DNA of 64,000 nt from an uncultured Collinsella sp. (GCA_934667065.1 CAKULD010000001.1:62001-126000), one strand, 5' to 3'. Shown: positions 16,586 to 25,379, counted from the stretch's first letter. Numbers and translations are program-made. Notes: generated from the letters alone by a model not told the origin.

Positions 16586-17521
16586 ATGTCCGATACCGCA
16601 ACCGTGGCGGCGACCGTTGCCGCCACCGAGCACGAGGTCGAGGCCGCCCGCATCGAGCGCCATCGCCGCTTTCGCTCTAACACACTGCCGGCGTTGGTTA
16701 CCGTGGGCCCCGTCACCCTGTGGCTCATCGCGTTTATCGCGGTGCCGCTGCTCTACATCCTCATCATGGGTTTTTGCTCCACCGACCAGTACTACAACGT
16801 GGTTTACAGCTTTACGCTCGATAACTTCCAGGCGATGCTGGACCCCGAGTACCTCAAGATTTACGGGCAGTCTATCTTGATCGCGGCTATCTCCACCGCT
16901 ATCTGCCTGGTGCTGGCCTATCCGTTTAGCTATCTGATCAGCCGTACGTTTAAGTCAAAAAAGACGCTGCTGTACATGATGATCATCATCCCGTTTTGGA
17001 CGAACTCGTTGGTGCGCATCTACGGTTGGCGCACATTCCTTTCGGCGACCGGTCAGCTCAACACCTTTTTGATGACGATCGGTGCGACGAGTGAGCCCAT
17101 CCAGTTCCTGTATAACCAGGCCTGCACGGTCTTCGGTATGGCGTACGACATGTTTCCGTTTATGGTGCTGCCGCTCTACGCTGCGATCGAAAAGCTGGAC
17201 GAGTCGCAGATCGAGGCGAGCTTTGATCTGGGTGCCAATATGCTGGCCACGATCTTTAAGGTCGTGATTCCGCAGACCATGAGCGGCATCTTCTCGGGCT
17301 GCATCATGGTGTTCATCCCCAGCCTGGGCGCGTTCTATATCGCGGACATCCTGGGCGGCGGCAATGCCGACGTTATCGGCAACCTGATCCAGCGCCAGTT
17401 CCAGAGCGCCAACGACTGGCCCCTGGGAGCCGCGCTTTCGATTCTGCTCATCGCTATTACGCTGCTGCTGGTCAAGATCTACCAAAAGGCCGGCGGCGAT
17501 ATGGAAAGCCTGGGGGTGTAG
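16586..17521 (+). CDS. potB: Spermidine/putrescine ABC transporter permease
   Basis: The 311-residue membrane subunit has six predicted helices. It has a longer N-terminal cytoplasmic lead (residues 1-30) and the EAA loop around IEASFDLGANMLATIFKVVIPQ that docks on PotA. PotB and PotC form the translocation pore. It starts 12 bases after potA and ends 3 bases before potC. Confidence 0.93.
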   Translation: MSDTATVAATVAATEHEVEAARIERHRRFRSNTLPALVTVGPVTLWLIAFIAVPLLYILIMGFCSTDQYYNVVYSFTLDNFQAMLDPEYLKIYGQSILIAAISTAICLVLAYPFSYLISRTFKSKKTLLYMMIIIPFWTNSLVRIYGWRTFLSATGQLNTFLMTIGATSEPIQFLYNQACTVFGMAYDMFPFMVLPLYAAIEKLDESQIEASFDLGANMLATIFKVVIPQTMSGIFSGCIMVFIPSLGAFYIADILGGGNADVIGNLIQRQFQSANDWPLGAALSILLIAITLLLVKIYQKAGGDMESLGV

Positions 17522-17524
17522 ACC

Positions 17525-18370
17525 ATGGCGATCAAGCGTCAAACTAAGCATAAGCTGAGCCGTGGGACGGGTATCGTCTTTTGCGCCCTGATCTATGCGA
17601 TTCTGTTTTTGCCCATTGTGATCGTGGTTGCCAACTCGTTTAACGGCAACACCGAGAAGCCGTATCTGAGCTGGCGCGGCTTTAGCCTGCGCTGGTACGT
17701 GCATCTGTTCCAGAACGGTCCGCTGCTGGCAAGCTTTGGCAACACCATGCTGCTCGCTATCACCACGACGGTGCTGGCGACCGCGCTGGGTACGCTGGGG
17801 GCCGTGGGCTTGTATCGCTACAAGTTCCCCGGCCGCAACCTGATCGACAGCCTGCTGTACATCCCGGTCGTTATCCCCGAGATCGTCATGGGCATCTCGC
17901 TGTTGCTGGTCTACGTAAAAGTCGGCGTGCCCCGCGGCATGGTGGGCCTGATCATCGCGCACGTCACCTTCTGCGTGAGCTTTGTGATCTTTAACGTGCG
18001 CGCCCGCCTGGATGGCTACGACCCGTCGCTCGAGGAGGCGTCTATGGACCTGGGCGCCAACCGCCTGGTCACGTTCTTTAAGGTGACGCTTCCCATGCTG
18101 GCCCCGGGCATTGCCGGCGGCGCGCTGCTGTCCTTTACGCTTTCGATTGACGACGTCGTGGTGTCCTACTTTGTCTACGGCCAGGACCTGACCTTCCCGC
18201 TCAAGGTGATGCAGTCCATTAAGGGCGGCGTAGTGCCCGACGTCAACGCGCTGTCCACCCTCATTTTGCTGGGAACGGTACTTGTTGTCGTGATTACCCA
18301 AAGCGGCGTTATCGACAAGTGGCGCGAGCGCCGCGCCGCGGCCAAGCTGAGTCAAGAGAGGGGGCGCTAG
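17525..18370 (+). CDS. potC: Spermidine/putrescine ABC transporter permease
   Basis: This 281-residue second permease has six helices and the EAA loop LEEASMDLGANRLVTFFKVT. The first helix VFCALIYAILFLPIVIVVAN is typical of PotC. It is packed between potB and potD with gaps of 3 bases on each side, so the four pot genes are a single operon. Confidence 0.93.
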   Translation: MAIKRQTKHKLSRGTGIVFCALIYAILFLPIVIVVANSFNGNTEKPYLSWRGFSLRWYVHLFQNGPLLASFGNTMLLAITTTVLATALGTLGAVGLYRYKFPGRNLIDSLLYIPVVIPEIVMGISLLLVYVKVGVPRGMVGLIIAHVTFCVSFVIFNVRARLDGYDPSLEEASMDLGANRLVTFFKVTLPMLAPGIAGGALLSFTLSIDDVVVSYFVYGQDLTFPLKVMQSIKGGVVPDVNALSTLILLGTVLVVVITQSGVIDKWRERRAAAKLSQERGR

Positions 18371-18373
18371 GCC

Positions 18374-19480
18374 ATGAGCGACTTTGATGTGATGGAGGCC
18401 TTCCATAAGCAGCGGATCTCGCGTCGTCAGTTTTTGCGCGGGGCGCTGGGCTTGGCTGCCGCCGGGCTTACGGCCGGCGCCGCAGGCGGTCTTACGGGGT
18501 GCGGTAAGTCCGATAGCCCCAATGAGCTCAACATCTTCATTTGGACCGAGTATGTGCCCGATTCGGTGCTCGAGGGCTTTGAGAAGGAGACGGGCATCCA
18601 CATCAACCAGTATCTGTACTCGTCTAACGAGGACATGCTGGCCAAGGTGAGGACCGAAAACGAGGGCACCTACGATATCCTGCAGCCCACGGACTACATG
18701 GTCAAAAGCCTGATTGCGCAGGAGCTGCTGGAGCCGCTCGACCTTTCGGTGCTCACCAATAAGGGTAATATCGGCTCGCAGTACATGGACCAGGAGTTCG
18801 ATCCCGGCAACAAGTATTCGATTCCGTTTATGGGCAGCGCCACCGCCATCGCCTACAACGAGGATGAGGTCGATAAGCCCGAGAGCTTTACCGATATGCT
18901 CGATGAGAAGTTCCGCAGCAATATCGTGACCCTCAACGACTTTCGTGAGGTGCTCGCCGTCGCCGGCATGACGGTGGGGCTTGCCGGCAACGAGGAGGAC
19001 GACGAGAGCATCGCTAAGATCGCCGAGCAGGCCGCGAAGTTCAAACCGAACTTTAAGCTGTACGACTCCGATAGCCCCCGCAATGCGCTGGTGTCGGGCG
19101 ACTGCATCGCCGGCATTATCTGGACGGCCGAGATCGCCCTGGCGCAGCGCGACAACCCGGCGATCCAAGTTGCCTTTCCCATCGAGGGGTGCGGCATCGG
19201 CACCGATAACTGGTGCATCCCCAAGGGCGCCAAGCACTATGACAACGCGCTGGCCTTTATCAACTACATGCTGCGCCCCGAGGTGGCCAAGGTGGTCTCG
19301 GAGGATTACCCCTACGTGCAGCCCAACACCGAGGCCATCAAGCTGCTCGACGAGGATTTCCAAAACAACCCGGTCGAGAACGTGCCTTCGGACGTGTTTG
19401 AGCACGGCCGCCGCACTGAGGCGCTGCCGCCCAAGGTGCTGCGTAAATACGACAAGATCTGGACGAATCTGAAGGGATAG
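18374..19480 (+). CDS. potD: Spermidine/putrescine-binding lipoprotein
   Basis: This 368-residue receptor captures polyamines outside the membrane. The N-terminus combines a twin-arginine motif (SRRQFLRG, residues 16-23) with a lipobox (LTGC, cysteine near 43), so it appears to be Tat-exported and then lipidated, an uncommon combination for PotD. The mature part has the family blocks NIFIWTEYVPDSVLEGFEKE, YDILQPTDYMV and DNWCIPKGAKHYDNALAFIN. It ends the pot genes and is followed 6 bases later by the cyclodeaminase-like gene. Confidence 0.93.
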   Translation: MSDFDVMEAFHKQRISRRQFLRGALGLAAAGLTAGAAGGLTGCGKSDSPNELNIFIWTEYVPDSVLEGFEKETGIHINQYLYSSNEDMLAKVRTENEGTYDILQPTDYMVKSLIAQELLEPLDLSVLTNKGNIGSQYMDQEFDPGNKYSIPFMGSATAIAYNEDEVDKPESFTDMLDEKFRSNIVTLNDFREVLAVAGMTVGLAGNEEDDESIAKIAEQAAKFKPNFKLYDSDSPRNALVSGDCIAGIIWTAEIALAQRDNPAIQVAFPIEGCGIGTDNWCIPKGAKHYDNALAFINYMLRPEVAKVVSEDYPYVQPNTEAIKLLDEDFQNNPVENVPSDVFEHGRRTEALPPKVLRKYDKIWTNLKG

Positions 19481-19486
19481 ATCGAT

Positions 19487-20620
19487 ATGAGCAATTCGAC
19501 CGAGGTCGATTTTAGGTTTCTTTCGGAGCCCGACATCATCAAGGCGGGCGCGACCGATATGGCGCGCTGCATCGATGTGATGGAGGATCAGTTTAAGCTG
19601 CTGAGCTTGGGCGATTACCGCATGAGCGGCAAGAACAAGAACAGCCACGGTGCGTTTATGGACTTTCCCGAGAGCTCGCCGTTTCCCAACATGCCCGTTG
19701 CCGGCCCCGACCGCCGCTTTATGGCCATGTGTTCCTACCTGGGCGGCAACTACAACATGTGCGGCCTTAAGTGGTACGGCTCCAACGTCAACAACCGCGA
19801 AAAGGGCCTGCCGCGCTCGATTCTGACGCTCATGCTCAATGATCCCGATACGGGTGCGCCGCTGGCGCTGATGAGCGCAAACCTTATCAGCAGCTATCGT
19901 ACGGCTGCCGTGCCCGCCGTGGGCGCGCGCTACCTGGCACGCAAGGACGTGCGCTCGGTGGGCATTATCGGTCCGGGCGTGATGAACAAGACCACGCTGC
20001 GCTCATTTTTGATGGAGCGTCCCGACATCGAGACCGTTAAGGTCAAGGGCCGTGGGCGCCGCTCGCTGGAGTCCTACGTGGACTATGTGCATCAGAATTT
20101 CCCGAGCATTAAAAACGTGCAGATCGTCGACACCGAGGAGGAAGCCATCCGCGACAGCGACCTGGTGAGTGTCGCCACCAACGAGAACGGTGGCATCGAG
20201 ACGTATCCGCGCGTCAAGCGCGAGTGGGTCAAGCCCGGTGCGCTCATTTGCGCCCCGAGCGACCTGTATGCCGACCGCGAGCCGTTTATCGAGGGCGAGT
20301 GGAAGTGCGTGACCGACCTCTATCCCATGTACGAGGACTGGCGCGACGAGATCGGCCGCTTTGACGTGTGCGGCACGCTCGGCAACGAGTGGGTCGATAT
20401 GGTCGACTACGGCATGCTGCCGCGTGAGCGCGTGGTGGATCTGGGCGACATCGTGCGTGGCGTCGACCCCGGTCGCACGAGCGAGGACGACATCTACTTC
20501 TTTAGCATCGGCGGCATCAACACCGAGGACGTGAGTTGGGGCACCACGATCTACCGCAAGGCAGTCGAGATGGGCCTGGGTCAGGAGCTCAAGCTCTGGG
20601 ACACGCCTGCGCTGGCGTAG
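19487..20620 (+). CDS. Ornithine cyclodeaminase/mu-crystallin family protein
   Basis: The 377-residue NAD(P)-dependent protein of the OCD/alanine-dehydrogenase family shows SSYRTAAVPAVGARYLARK and the dinucleotide loop VGIIGPGVMNKTTLR. True OCD converts ornithine to proline and ammonia; relatives reduce or hydrolyse imines. I recall homologues in gut bacteria being named as a tyramine-oxidase subunit but cannot verify this. It is co-transcribed with potABCD, so a polyamine- or ornithine-related reaction is plausible. A hairpin terminator follows. Confidence 0.8.
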   Translation: MSNSTEVDFRFLSEPDIIKAGATDMARCIDVMEDQFKLLSLGDYRMSGKNKNSHGAFMDFPESSPFPNMPVAGPDRRFMAMCSYLGGNYNMCGLKWYGSNVNNREKGLPRSILTLMLNDPDTGAPLALMSANLISSYRTAAVPAVGARYLARKDVRSVGIIGPGVMNKTTLRSFLMERPDIETVKVKGRGRRSLESYVDYVHQNFPSIKNVQIVDTEEEAIRDSDLVSVATNENGGIETYPRVKREWVKPGALICAPSDLYADREPFIEGEWKCVTDLYPMYEDWRDEIGRFDVCGTLGNEWVDMVDYGMLPRERVVDLGDIVRGVDPGRTSEDDIYFFSIGGINTEDVSWGTTIYRKAVEMGLGQELKLWDTPALA

Positions 20621-20649
20621 GTCGCATTGAAATAAAGGTGCAACGAAGT

Positions 20650-20700
20650 GCGCCGCTGGGCGATCCGAAAACGAAGATCGTCCAGCGGCGCTTTATTTAT
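20650..20700 (+). terminator. Terminator of the P-II/pot/OCD operon
   Basis: GCGCCGCTGGGCGATC pairs with GATCGTCCAGCGGCGC (one G-U) around 10 bases, followed by TTTATTTAT. Confidence 0.88.
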
Positions 20701-20759
20701 CTGGAATCCTCGCGACGATAGCAGAGGGCGAATCTAGACTTATCGATAGGAACATATGT

Positions 20760-20790
20760 TTGGTATTGTGATATTCTGAAAGCTATAGAT
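20760..20790 (+). promoter_or_regulatory. Candidate promoter of the Abi-associated RNA
   Basis: TTGGTA and TATAGA are 18 bases apart. A start 6-8 bases downstream would make the RNA begin right at the CCCCGG hairpin. Confidence 0.5.
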
Positions 20791-20792
20791 AG

Positions 20793-20862
20793 CAAGAACC
20801 CCGGGGTATCACGATATTTCGCGTGAGTGACCTACCGGGGCTTTCATCTAGGATGGTACCCC
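20793..20862 (+). ncRNA. Structured RNA candidate upstream of the Abi gene
   Basis: A compact hairpin is visible: CCCCGG/CCGGGG at the base (20799-20804 with 20835-20840), then GGT/ACC after a TA bulge, then TCAC/GTGA. The loop is about 10 nt (GATATTTCGC), and CTTTCATCT follows. It lies between a promoter-like sequence and the start of a HEPN-type Abi gene. A structured RNA upstream of abiF-type genes is a described arrangement; that this hairpin belongs to that class is inference. Confidence 0.55.
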
Positions 20863-20865
20863 GCA

Positions 20866-21552
20866 ATGGCTATGAATTTCAAGGGCGCCGACATAAATGA
20901 CTTGAACGCCTGGTTCTCGACGGCGCGCTTGTCGCGTTATGCATCGGCGAAGGACCCTGCTGCACTTTATGCTTGGGATGTCCGACTCGCAAAGGCATAT
21001 CTAGAGGAGGTTGCTCACGTCGAGGTGCTGTTGCGTAATTTTATGTCTCATAGGCTTGCTCGGGATTGCGAGAGCCGTACCTCACGTCACGACTGCCGAT
21101 GGTTCGATTATCCAGAGCTGTATGGCTTGAATGCATCAACGGTTTCCTCGATAGAGAAGGCCAAGGTTCGTTTGAGCCATGAAGGCAAGGTGCCATCTTA
21201 TGACAGGGTCGTCGCCGCTTTGACATTTGATGTTTGGCGATTCATGCTTGTCCGCCGCTTGGAACCCACGGTGTGGCGCGCCTTGCGCTCACGGGCGAAT
21301 GGCGGCATGCCGTTTTATCCGGGAACGAAGCGAGCTGATTTTGAGGCTCACGTTGCGGAAATCTATAGATTACGAAACAGATGCTCCCATCAAGAGCACT
21401 TGGTTCTAGAGAATCCCCGGGATGAGATAGTAATGCTTAATGGATTCTCTGCCAGCCTCCGTTGGGTCGCTGAGAGGATTGATCCTACTGCCGCTGACTG
21501 GATTGCCTCGAATTCCCGTGTTGATGACATGAGGGGGCAGCGCCCTGACTGA
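20866..21552 (+). CDS. Abi family protein with HEPN ribonuclease motif
   Basis: The 228-residue all-helical protein resembles the actinobacterial Abi-like (Abi_2/AbiF-type) family. Family blocks are ALYAWDVRLAKAYLEEVAHVEVLLRN, then KVPSYDRVVAALTFDVWRFM. The HEPN RNase motif is R170-N171-x3-H175 (RLRNRCSHQEHL). HEPN proteins of this kind cut RNA as toxins in phage defence. The start is uncertain: ATG 20866 follows AGGATGG, while an in-frame GTG 20827 lies inside the upstream RNA hairpin and is unlikely. It separates the pot operon from the redox operon and looks like an inserted defence gene. Confidence 0.8.
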   Translation: MAMNFKGADINDLNAWFSTARLSRYASAKDPAALYAWDVRLAKAYLEEVAHVEVLLRNFMSHRLARDCESRTSRHDCRWFDYPELYGLNASTVSSIEKAKVRLSHEGKVPSYDRVVAALTFDVWRFMLVRRLEPTVWRALRSRANGGMPFYPGTKRADFEAHVAEIYRLRNRCSHQEHLVLENPRDEIVMLNGFSASLRWVAERIDPTAADWIASNSRVDDMRGQRPD

Positions 21553-21631
21553 TTCTTTCGTCCATGATTATTTGTGCTGACTCATTGGATTAGACTCGAC
21601 GTGCGTGGATTGAAAGATTGAATATGCAAAT

Positions 21632-21683
21632 GGACGCAGCCGGATGGTTATGTTTTGAAACCCATCCGGCTGCGTCCTTTTCG
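21632..21683 (+). terminator. Terminator after the Abi gene
   Basis: A perfect 16-bp stem (GGACGCAGCCGGATGG and complement) around a 14-nt loop is followed by TTTTCG. The rest of the 320-base gap between the Abi and 2Fe-2S genes holds the latter's undetermined promoter and nothing else I can recognise. Confidence 0.88.
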
Positions 21684-21871
21684 TTCTACGGGCGTGGCTG
21701 ACGGACCACAAAGCTCACGGATATTTGACGGTTTTGATCGGTATGAACGTCTGTGCCTCATGCCCATTGTTTCGGTTTGAATGGTAATCGACCGGAAACT
21801 GCCCGTTAACAGGGTGAATCGTAGGATAGGCGCTGTTGGTAACCGATAGACGAGAGGGGTTTGGTGGTGCC

Positions 21872-22255
21872 ATGTCCAGGATTGTCGAACATCCCATTTT
21901 GGGTGCTCCCAGCAAGGGGAGTCGAGTCGTTTTTACCTATGACGGCGTTGAGATGGAAGGGTACGAGGGCGAACCGATTGCTATGGCGCTCAAGGCCGCG
22001 GGTGTTGAGGTTCATCGCTTTACCGCCAAGCGTCACGAGCCGCGTGGCATCTTTTGCGCTATCGGCCGTTGCACGGACTGCGTCATGGTCGTGGACGGCA
22101 AGCCCAACGTGCGTACGTGCATGACGCCGCTCGCCGCCGGTATGGACGTGCGCACGCAAGACGGCGTCGCCCCGCTCGATTTGGATGACCCGCGTGCCGA
22201 GGCTCTGGTTGCCGAGGCGACCGCAAGCCCTGCTGCCGTAAAGGAGGCTGAGTAG
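21872..22255 (+). CDS. (2Fe-2S)-binding subunit of an amino-acid/amine dehydrogenase
   Basis: This 127-residue ferredoxin-fold protein is of the HcnA/opine-oxidase small-subunit type. The cluster ligands are in GIFCAIGRCTDCVMVVDG and a later cysteine VRTCMTP. It should pass electrons between the two FAD subunits encoded downstream. The start at ATG 21872 is chosen because the conserved region begins soon after; its Shine-Dalgarno (GAGAGGGG) is rather far away. It is the first gene of a tight four-gene operon. Confidence 0.82.
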   Translation: MSRIVEHPILGAPSKGSRVVFTYDGVEMEGYEGEPIAMALKAAGVEVHRFTAKRHEPRGIFCAIGRCTDCVMVVDGKPNVRTCMTPLAAGMDVRTQDGVAPLDLDDPRAEALVAEATASPAAVKEAE

Positions 22256-22256
22256 C

Positions 22257-23864
22257 ATGGAGCGTCATGATCTGGTCGTGGTCGGCGCCGGCCCCAGCGG
22301 CCTTTCCGCTGCCATCGAAGCCGCCAAGCGTGGGCTCGACGTCGTCGTATTTGACGAGAACGCCCGTCCCGGCGGTCAGCTGTTCAAGCAGATTCACAAG
22401 TTCTTTGGTTCCAAGGAGCACCGCGCCAAGGTCCGCGGTTTCCGCATTGGTGACGAGTTGCTTGCCGAGGCCGATGCGGCAGGCGTCAACGTGGTGCTCG
22501 ACGCCACGGTGATCGGCCTGTACGAGGGCCGCGAGGTCGTGGTACGCGTGGGCGATGTCGTACGCCACGTGAAGGGTGACGCCGTCCTGGTCGCCACGGG
22601 TGCGGCCGAGAACACGCTCAACTTTCCCGGTTGGACGCTGCCCGGCGTGATCGGCGCCGGTGCCGCGCAGACCATGATGAACCTGCATGGCGTAAAGCCT
22701 GGCGACCGCGTGCTCATGGTCGGCTCGGGCAACGTTGGCCTGGTCGTGTCGTTCCAGCTGCTGCAGGCTGGCTGCGACGTGGTCGCGCTCGTCGATGCCG
22801 CACCGCGCGTGGGCGGCTATGGCGTGCATGCTGCCAAGGTCGCCCGCTGCGGCGTGCCATTCTACCTGTCACATACCGTGGTGGCCGCCGAGGGCGACGA
22901 CCGCGTGACCGGTGTGACGATCGGCGAGGTCGACGCGCATTGGCAGGTTGTTCCCGGTACCGAGAAGCACTTTGACGTGGACACGATCTGCGTGGCCGTG
23001 GGCCTGTCTCCCATGAGCCAGCTGCTCTCGATGGCCGGGTGCGAGATGGTCGACGACCCCAAGCGCGGCGGCTATGTCCCGGTGTGCGACGAGAAGGGCG
23101 CGACGAGCGTGCCCGGCGTGTATGTCTCGGGCGATGTCGCGGGCATCGAGGAGGCAAGCTCCGCCATGATCGAGGGCCGCATCTCGGGCGTGGCGATTGC
23201 CGGGTACCTGGGCTACACCGATGCGGCGGACGCCGGTGAGTCCGAGGATAAACTCGAGGCCTCGCTCGACACGTTGCGCCAGGGCATGTTTGCCCCCAAG
23301 AATCGTGGCAAGAAGAACGAGTCCACAGAGGAAGGCTGCCCGGTCTCGCAGCACCTGCTGCGCCATGGTTACCTTGCCGACGAGGAGCTCGACAGCTATC
23401 CCGGCGTGACGCATATGGCGGGCGTGCATCCGGTGATCGAGTGCACCCAGAACATCCCCTGCAATCCGTGTCAGGATGCCTGCAAAAAGGGCTGCATCTC
23501 CATCGGTGAGCACATTACGTCGCTGCCGATCGTGGTCGAGGACTCACATTGCATCGACTGCGGCATGTGCGTGGCAAGCTGTCCGGGCCAGTCGATCTTC
23601 TTGGTCAACGAGGATTGTGGCGACGGCACCGCGACGGTCACGCTACCCTACGAGTTCTATCCGCTGCCGCAGGTGGGCGATTACGGACGCGCACTGAGCC
23701 GCTCGGGCGAGCCGGTGTGCGATGCCCAGGTGGTGCGCGTGCGCAGCGTCAAGGCGTTTGACAAGACGGCGCTCGTGACCATGAGCGTGCCCAAGGAGTT
23801 TGCCATGACGGCGCGCATGTTCAAGCCTGCTGAAGAGACCGAGGAGGTGGCCTGCCATGAGTGA
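22257..23864 (+). CDS. FAD/NAD-binding oxidoreductase subunit with 4Fe-4S domain
   Basis: The 535-residue protein has an N-terminal FAD site (VVGAGPSGLSAAIEAAKRG, about 6-24) with GGQLFKQIHKF. A second nucleotide site follows (MVGSGNVGLVVSFQLLQAG), then GVYVSGDVAGIEEASSAM. The C-terminal part has cysteine clusters CTQNIPCNPCQDACKKGC and CIDCGMCVASCPGQ, extending beyond simple HcnB length. It is probably the central subunit of a membrane-associated or soluble dehydrogenase complex for an amino acid or amine. It starts 1 base after the 2Fe-2S gene and overlaps the next gene by 8 bases. Confidence 0.87.
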   Translation: MERHDLVVVGAGPSGLSAAIEAAKRGLDVVVFDENARPGGQLFKQIHKFFGSKEHRAKVRGFRIGDELLAEADAAGVNVVLDATVIGLYEGREVVVRVGDVVRHVKGDAVLVATGAAENTLNFPGWTLPGVIGAGAAQTMMNLHGVKPGDRVLMVGSGNVGLVVSFQLLQAGCDVVALVDAAPRVGGYGVHAAKVARCGVPFYLSHTVVAAEGDDRVTGVTIGEVDAHWQVVPGTEKHFDVDTICVAVGLSPMSQLLSMAGCEMVDDPKRGGYVPVCDEKGATSVPGVYVSGDVAGIEEASSAMIEGRISGVAIAGYLGYTDAADAGESEDKLEASLDTLRQGMFAPKNRGKKNESTEEGCPVSQHLLRHGYLADEELDSYPGVTHMAGVHPVIECTQNIPCNPCQDACKKGCISIGEHITSLPIVVEDSHCIDCGMCVASCPGQSIFLVNEDCGDGTATVTLPYEFYPLPQVGDYGRALSRSGEPVCDAQVVRVRSVKAFDKTALVTMSVPKEFAMTARMFKPAEETEEVACHE

Positions 23865-24225
23865 GGCCGTGAACTTTTACAAAGAGCCGGGCGAGCCGCT
23901 CGATCGTGCGGCGATTGACTTGGGGCCCTACGTGCCCGCGTCCGATGACGACGTGCTCGTGTGCCGTTGCGAAGAGGTGACCAAGGGCGATATCCGCCGC
24001 GCCATCCACGACGGTATGTACACCATGACCGAGATCCGTCGTTATTTACGTCAAGGCATGGGGCTGTGCCAGGGACAGAGCTGCACCAAAATCGTACGCC
24101 GCATTATGGCCGCGGAGCTTGCGGGCACACCGGCGGTGGCGCTTTTGGAGCCCGAGACCTCGCGAGCGCCCATGCGCCCGATCGAGATGAGCGTGCTCGG
24201 CAACGGCGAAGAGGGGAGAGCGTAG
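23857..24225 (+). CDS. BFD-like (2Fe-2S) subunit
   Basis: The 122-residue protein carries a bacterioferritin-associated-ferredoxin-type [2Fe-2S] domain. It has VLVCRCEEVTKGDIRRAI and, later, GMGLCQGQSCTKIV, giving the four cysteines of that fold. In many dehydrogenases of this type the domain is fused to the HcnB-like subunit; here it is a separate gene translated from an overlap with it. It likely completes the electron path between the FAD subunits. Confidence 0.87.
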   Translation: MSEAVNFYKEPGEPLDRAAIDLGPYVPASDDDVLVCRCEEVTKGDIRRAIHDGMYTMTEIRRYLRQGMGLCQGQSCTKIVRRIMAAELAGTPAVALLEPETSRAPMRPIEMSVLGNGEEGRA

Positions 24226-24227
24226 CC

Positions 24228-25379
24228 ATGGCGGGAACTTATGCAGATATCACCGATGTCGCCTGCGACGTCGTCATTATCGGTGCCGGCGTGATTGGGT
24301 GCGCGGCGGCCTATAACCTGGCCAAGAAGGGCCGCAGCGTGACGGTGCTCGACCGTGAGCCCAACGTGGGCGAGGGCGCGAGCTCGCGCAATGGTGGCGG
24401 CGTTCGCCAGAGCGGCCGTGATGGACGCGAGCTGCCGCTGGCCATGTATGCGGTCGAGAACATTTGGCCCACGCTGTCCGACGAGCTGGGTGCCGATGTC
24501 GAGTACGTCAAGCGCGGCAACCTGCGCCTAGGCAAGACCGAGGAGCATCTGCAGACGCTTCGCAAGCTGGCGAGTATGTCGCAGGGCCTGGGGCTCGATA
24601 TGAAGATGATCGGACCCGAGGAGGTGCGCGAGATTAACCCGTACCTGTCCGACCAGGTCATCGGCGCCTCGTGGTGTCCCACGGATGGACATGCCAACCC
24701 CATGCGCACCACGCTCGCGTATTATCGCGCGGCCAAGGCGCTCGGCGTACGCTTCGTGACGGGTGTCGAGGTCAAGCGCCTGCGCAAGGTGCGCGGTCGC
24801 ATCGCGGGCGTCGAGTGCAATATCGGCACCTTTACGGCCAACGACGTGCTGCTGGCGGCGGGCCTGGGCAGCCGCGGTATCGCCGCGAGCGTGGGCATCG
24901 ACATCCCCATGACGGGATCGCTGATCGAGTGCCTGGTCACCGAGGCCGAGCCCACGATGTTTCCGCAGATGCTCGGCGTCGCCACGGGAGATTTTTACGG
25001 ACATCAGACGGCGCATGGCTCGTTTGTCTTTGGCGGCAGCTCTGGTCTTGAGGAGTCGAACGGCGCGTTTGGCGGGCGTCCCACCTCGAGTATCACGGCG
25101 CCGGCAGAGTGCCGTGCCATTATGGGCTATATCCCGCGTCTGGCCGATGCCAAGATCGTGCGCACCTGGGCCGGCTGGGAGGATGAGAGCGCCGACGGCG
25201 TGCCGGTGATCTCGAAGATCGACGAGGTCCCGGGCCTCACGATCGCATGCGCCTTTACCGGTCACGGATTCGGCATCTCGCCCATCGTGGGCCTGCTGCT
25301 CTCCGAGCTGGTGTGCGACGAACCAACGACGCTCGATGTCTCGGCGTTTCGCTATGACCGCTTTAAGGCGTGGTTGTGA
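24228..25379 (+). CDS. FAD-dependent amino-acid/amine oxidoreductase (DAO family)
   Basis: This 383-residue catalytic subunit of the D-amino-acid-oxidase/sarcosine-oxidase-beta fold has VVIIGAGVIGCAAAYNLAKKG near the N-terminus. It also has the FAD patterns EGASSRNGGGVRQSG and FTGHGFGISPIVG. It is expected to oxidise an amine or amino acid and pass electrons to the iron-sulphur subunits. ATG 24228 lies behind GAGGGGAG; the open frame runs further up only as overlap with the BFD gene. Its TGA overlaps the ATG of the next gene by one base. Confidence 0.88.
   Translation: MAGTYADITDVACDVVIIGAGVIGCAAAYNLAKKGRSVTVLDREPNVGEGASSRNGGGVRQSGRDGRELPLAMYAVENIWPTLSDELGADVEYVKRGNLRLGKTEEHLQTLRKLASMSQGLGLDMKMIGPEEVREINPYLSDQVIGASWCPTDGHANPMRTTLAYYRAAKALGVRFVTGVEVKRLRKVRGRIAGVECNIGTFTANDVLLAAGLGSRGIAASVGIDIPMTGSLIECLVTEAEPTMFPQMLGVATGDFYGHQTAHGSFVFGGSSGLEESNGAFGGRPTSSITAPAECRAIMGYIPRLADAKIVRTWAGWEDESADGVPVISKIDEVPGLTIACAFTGHGFGISPIVGLLLSELVCDEPTTLDVSAFRYDRFKAWL

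Noticed and set aside
16955..19648. An open frame of 897 codons on the minus strand across potB-potD
   Set aside because: It is antisense to four well-recognised pot genes, has biased His/Arg/Gln composition and no family motif; it is a by-product of GC-rich codon use.
20827..20865. GTG 20827 as the start of the Abi gene
   Set aside because: The codon lies in the 3' arm of the RNA hairpin, and the first 13 residues do not resemble family sequence.
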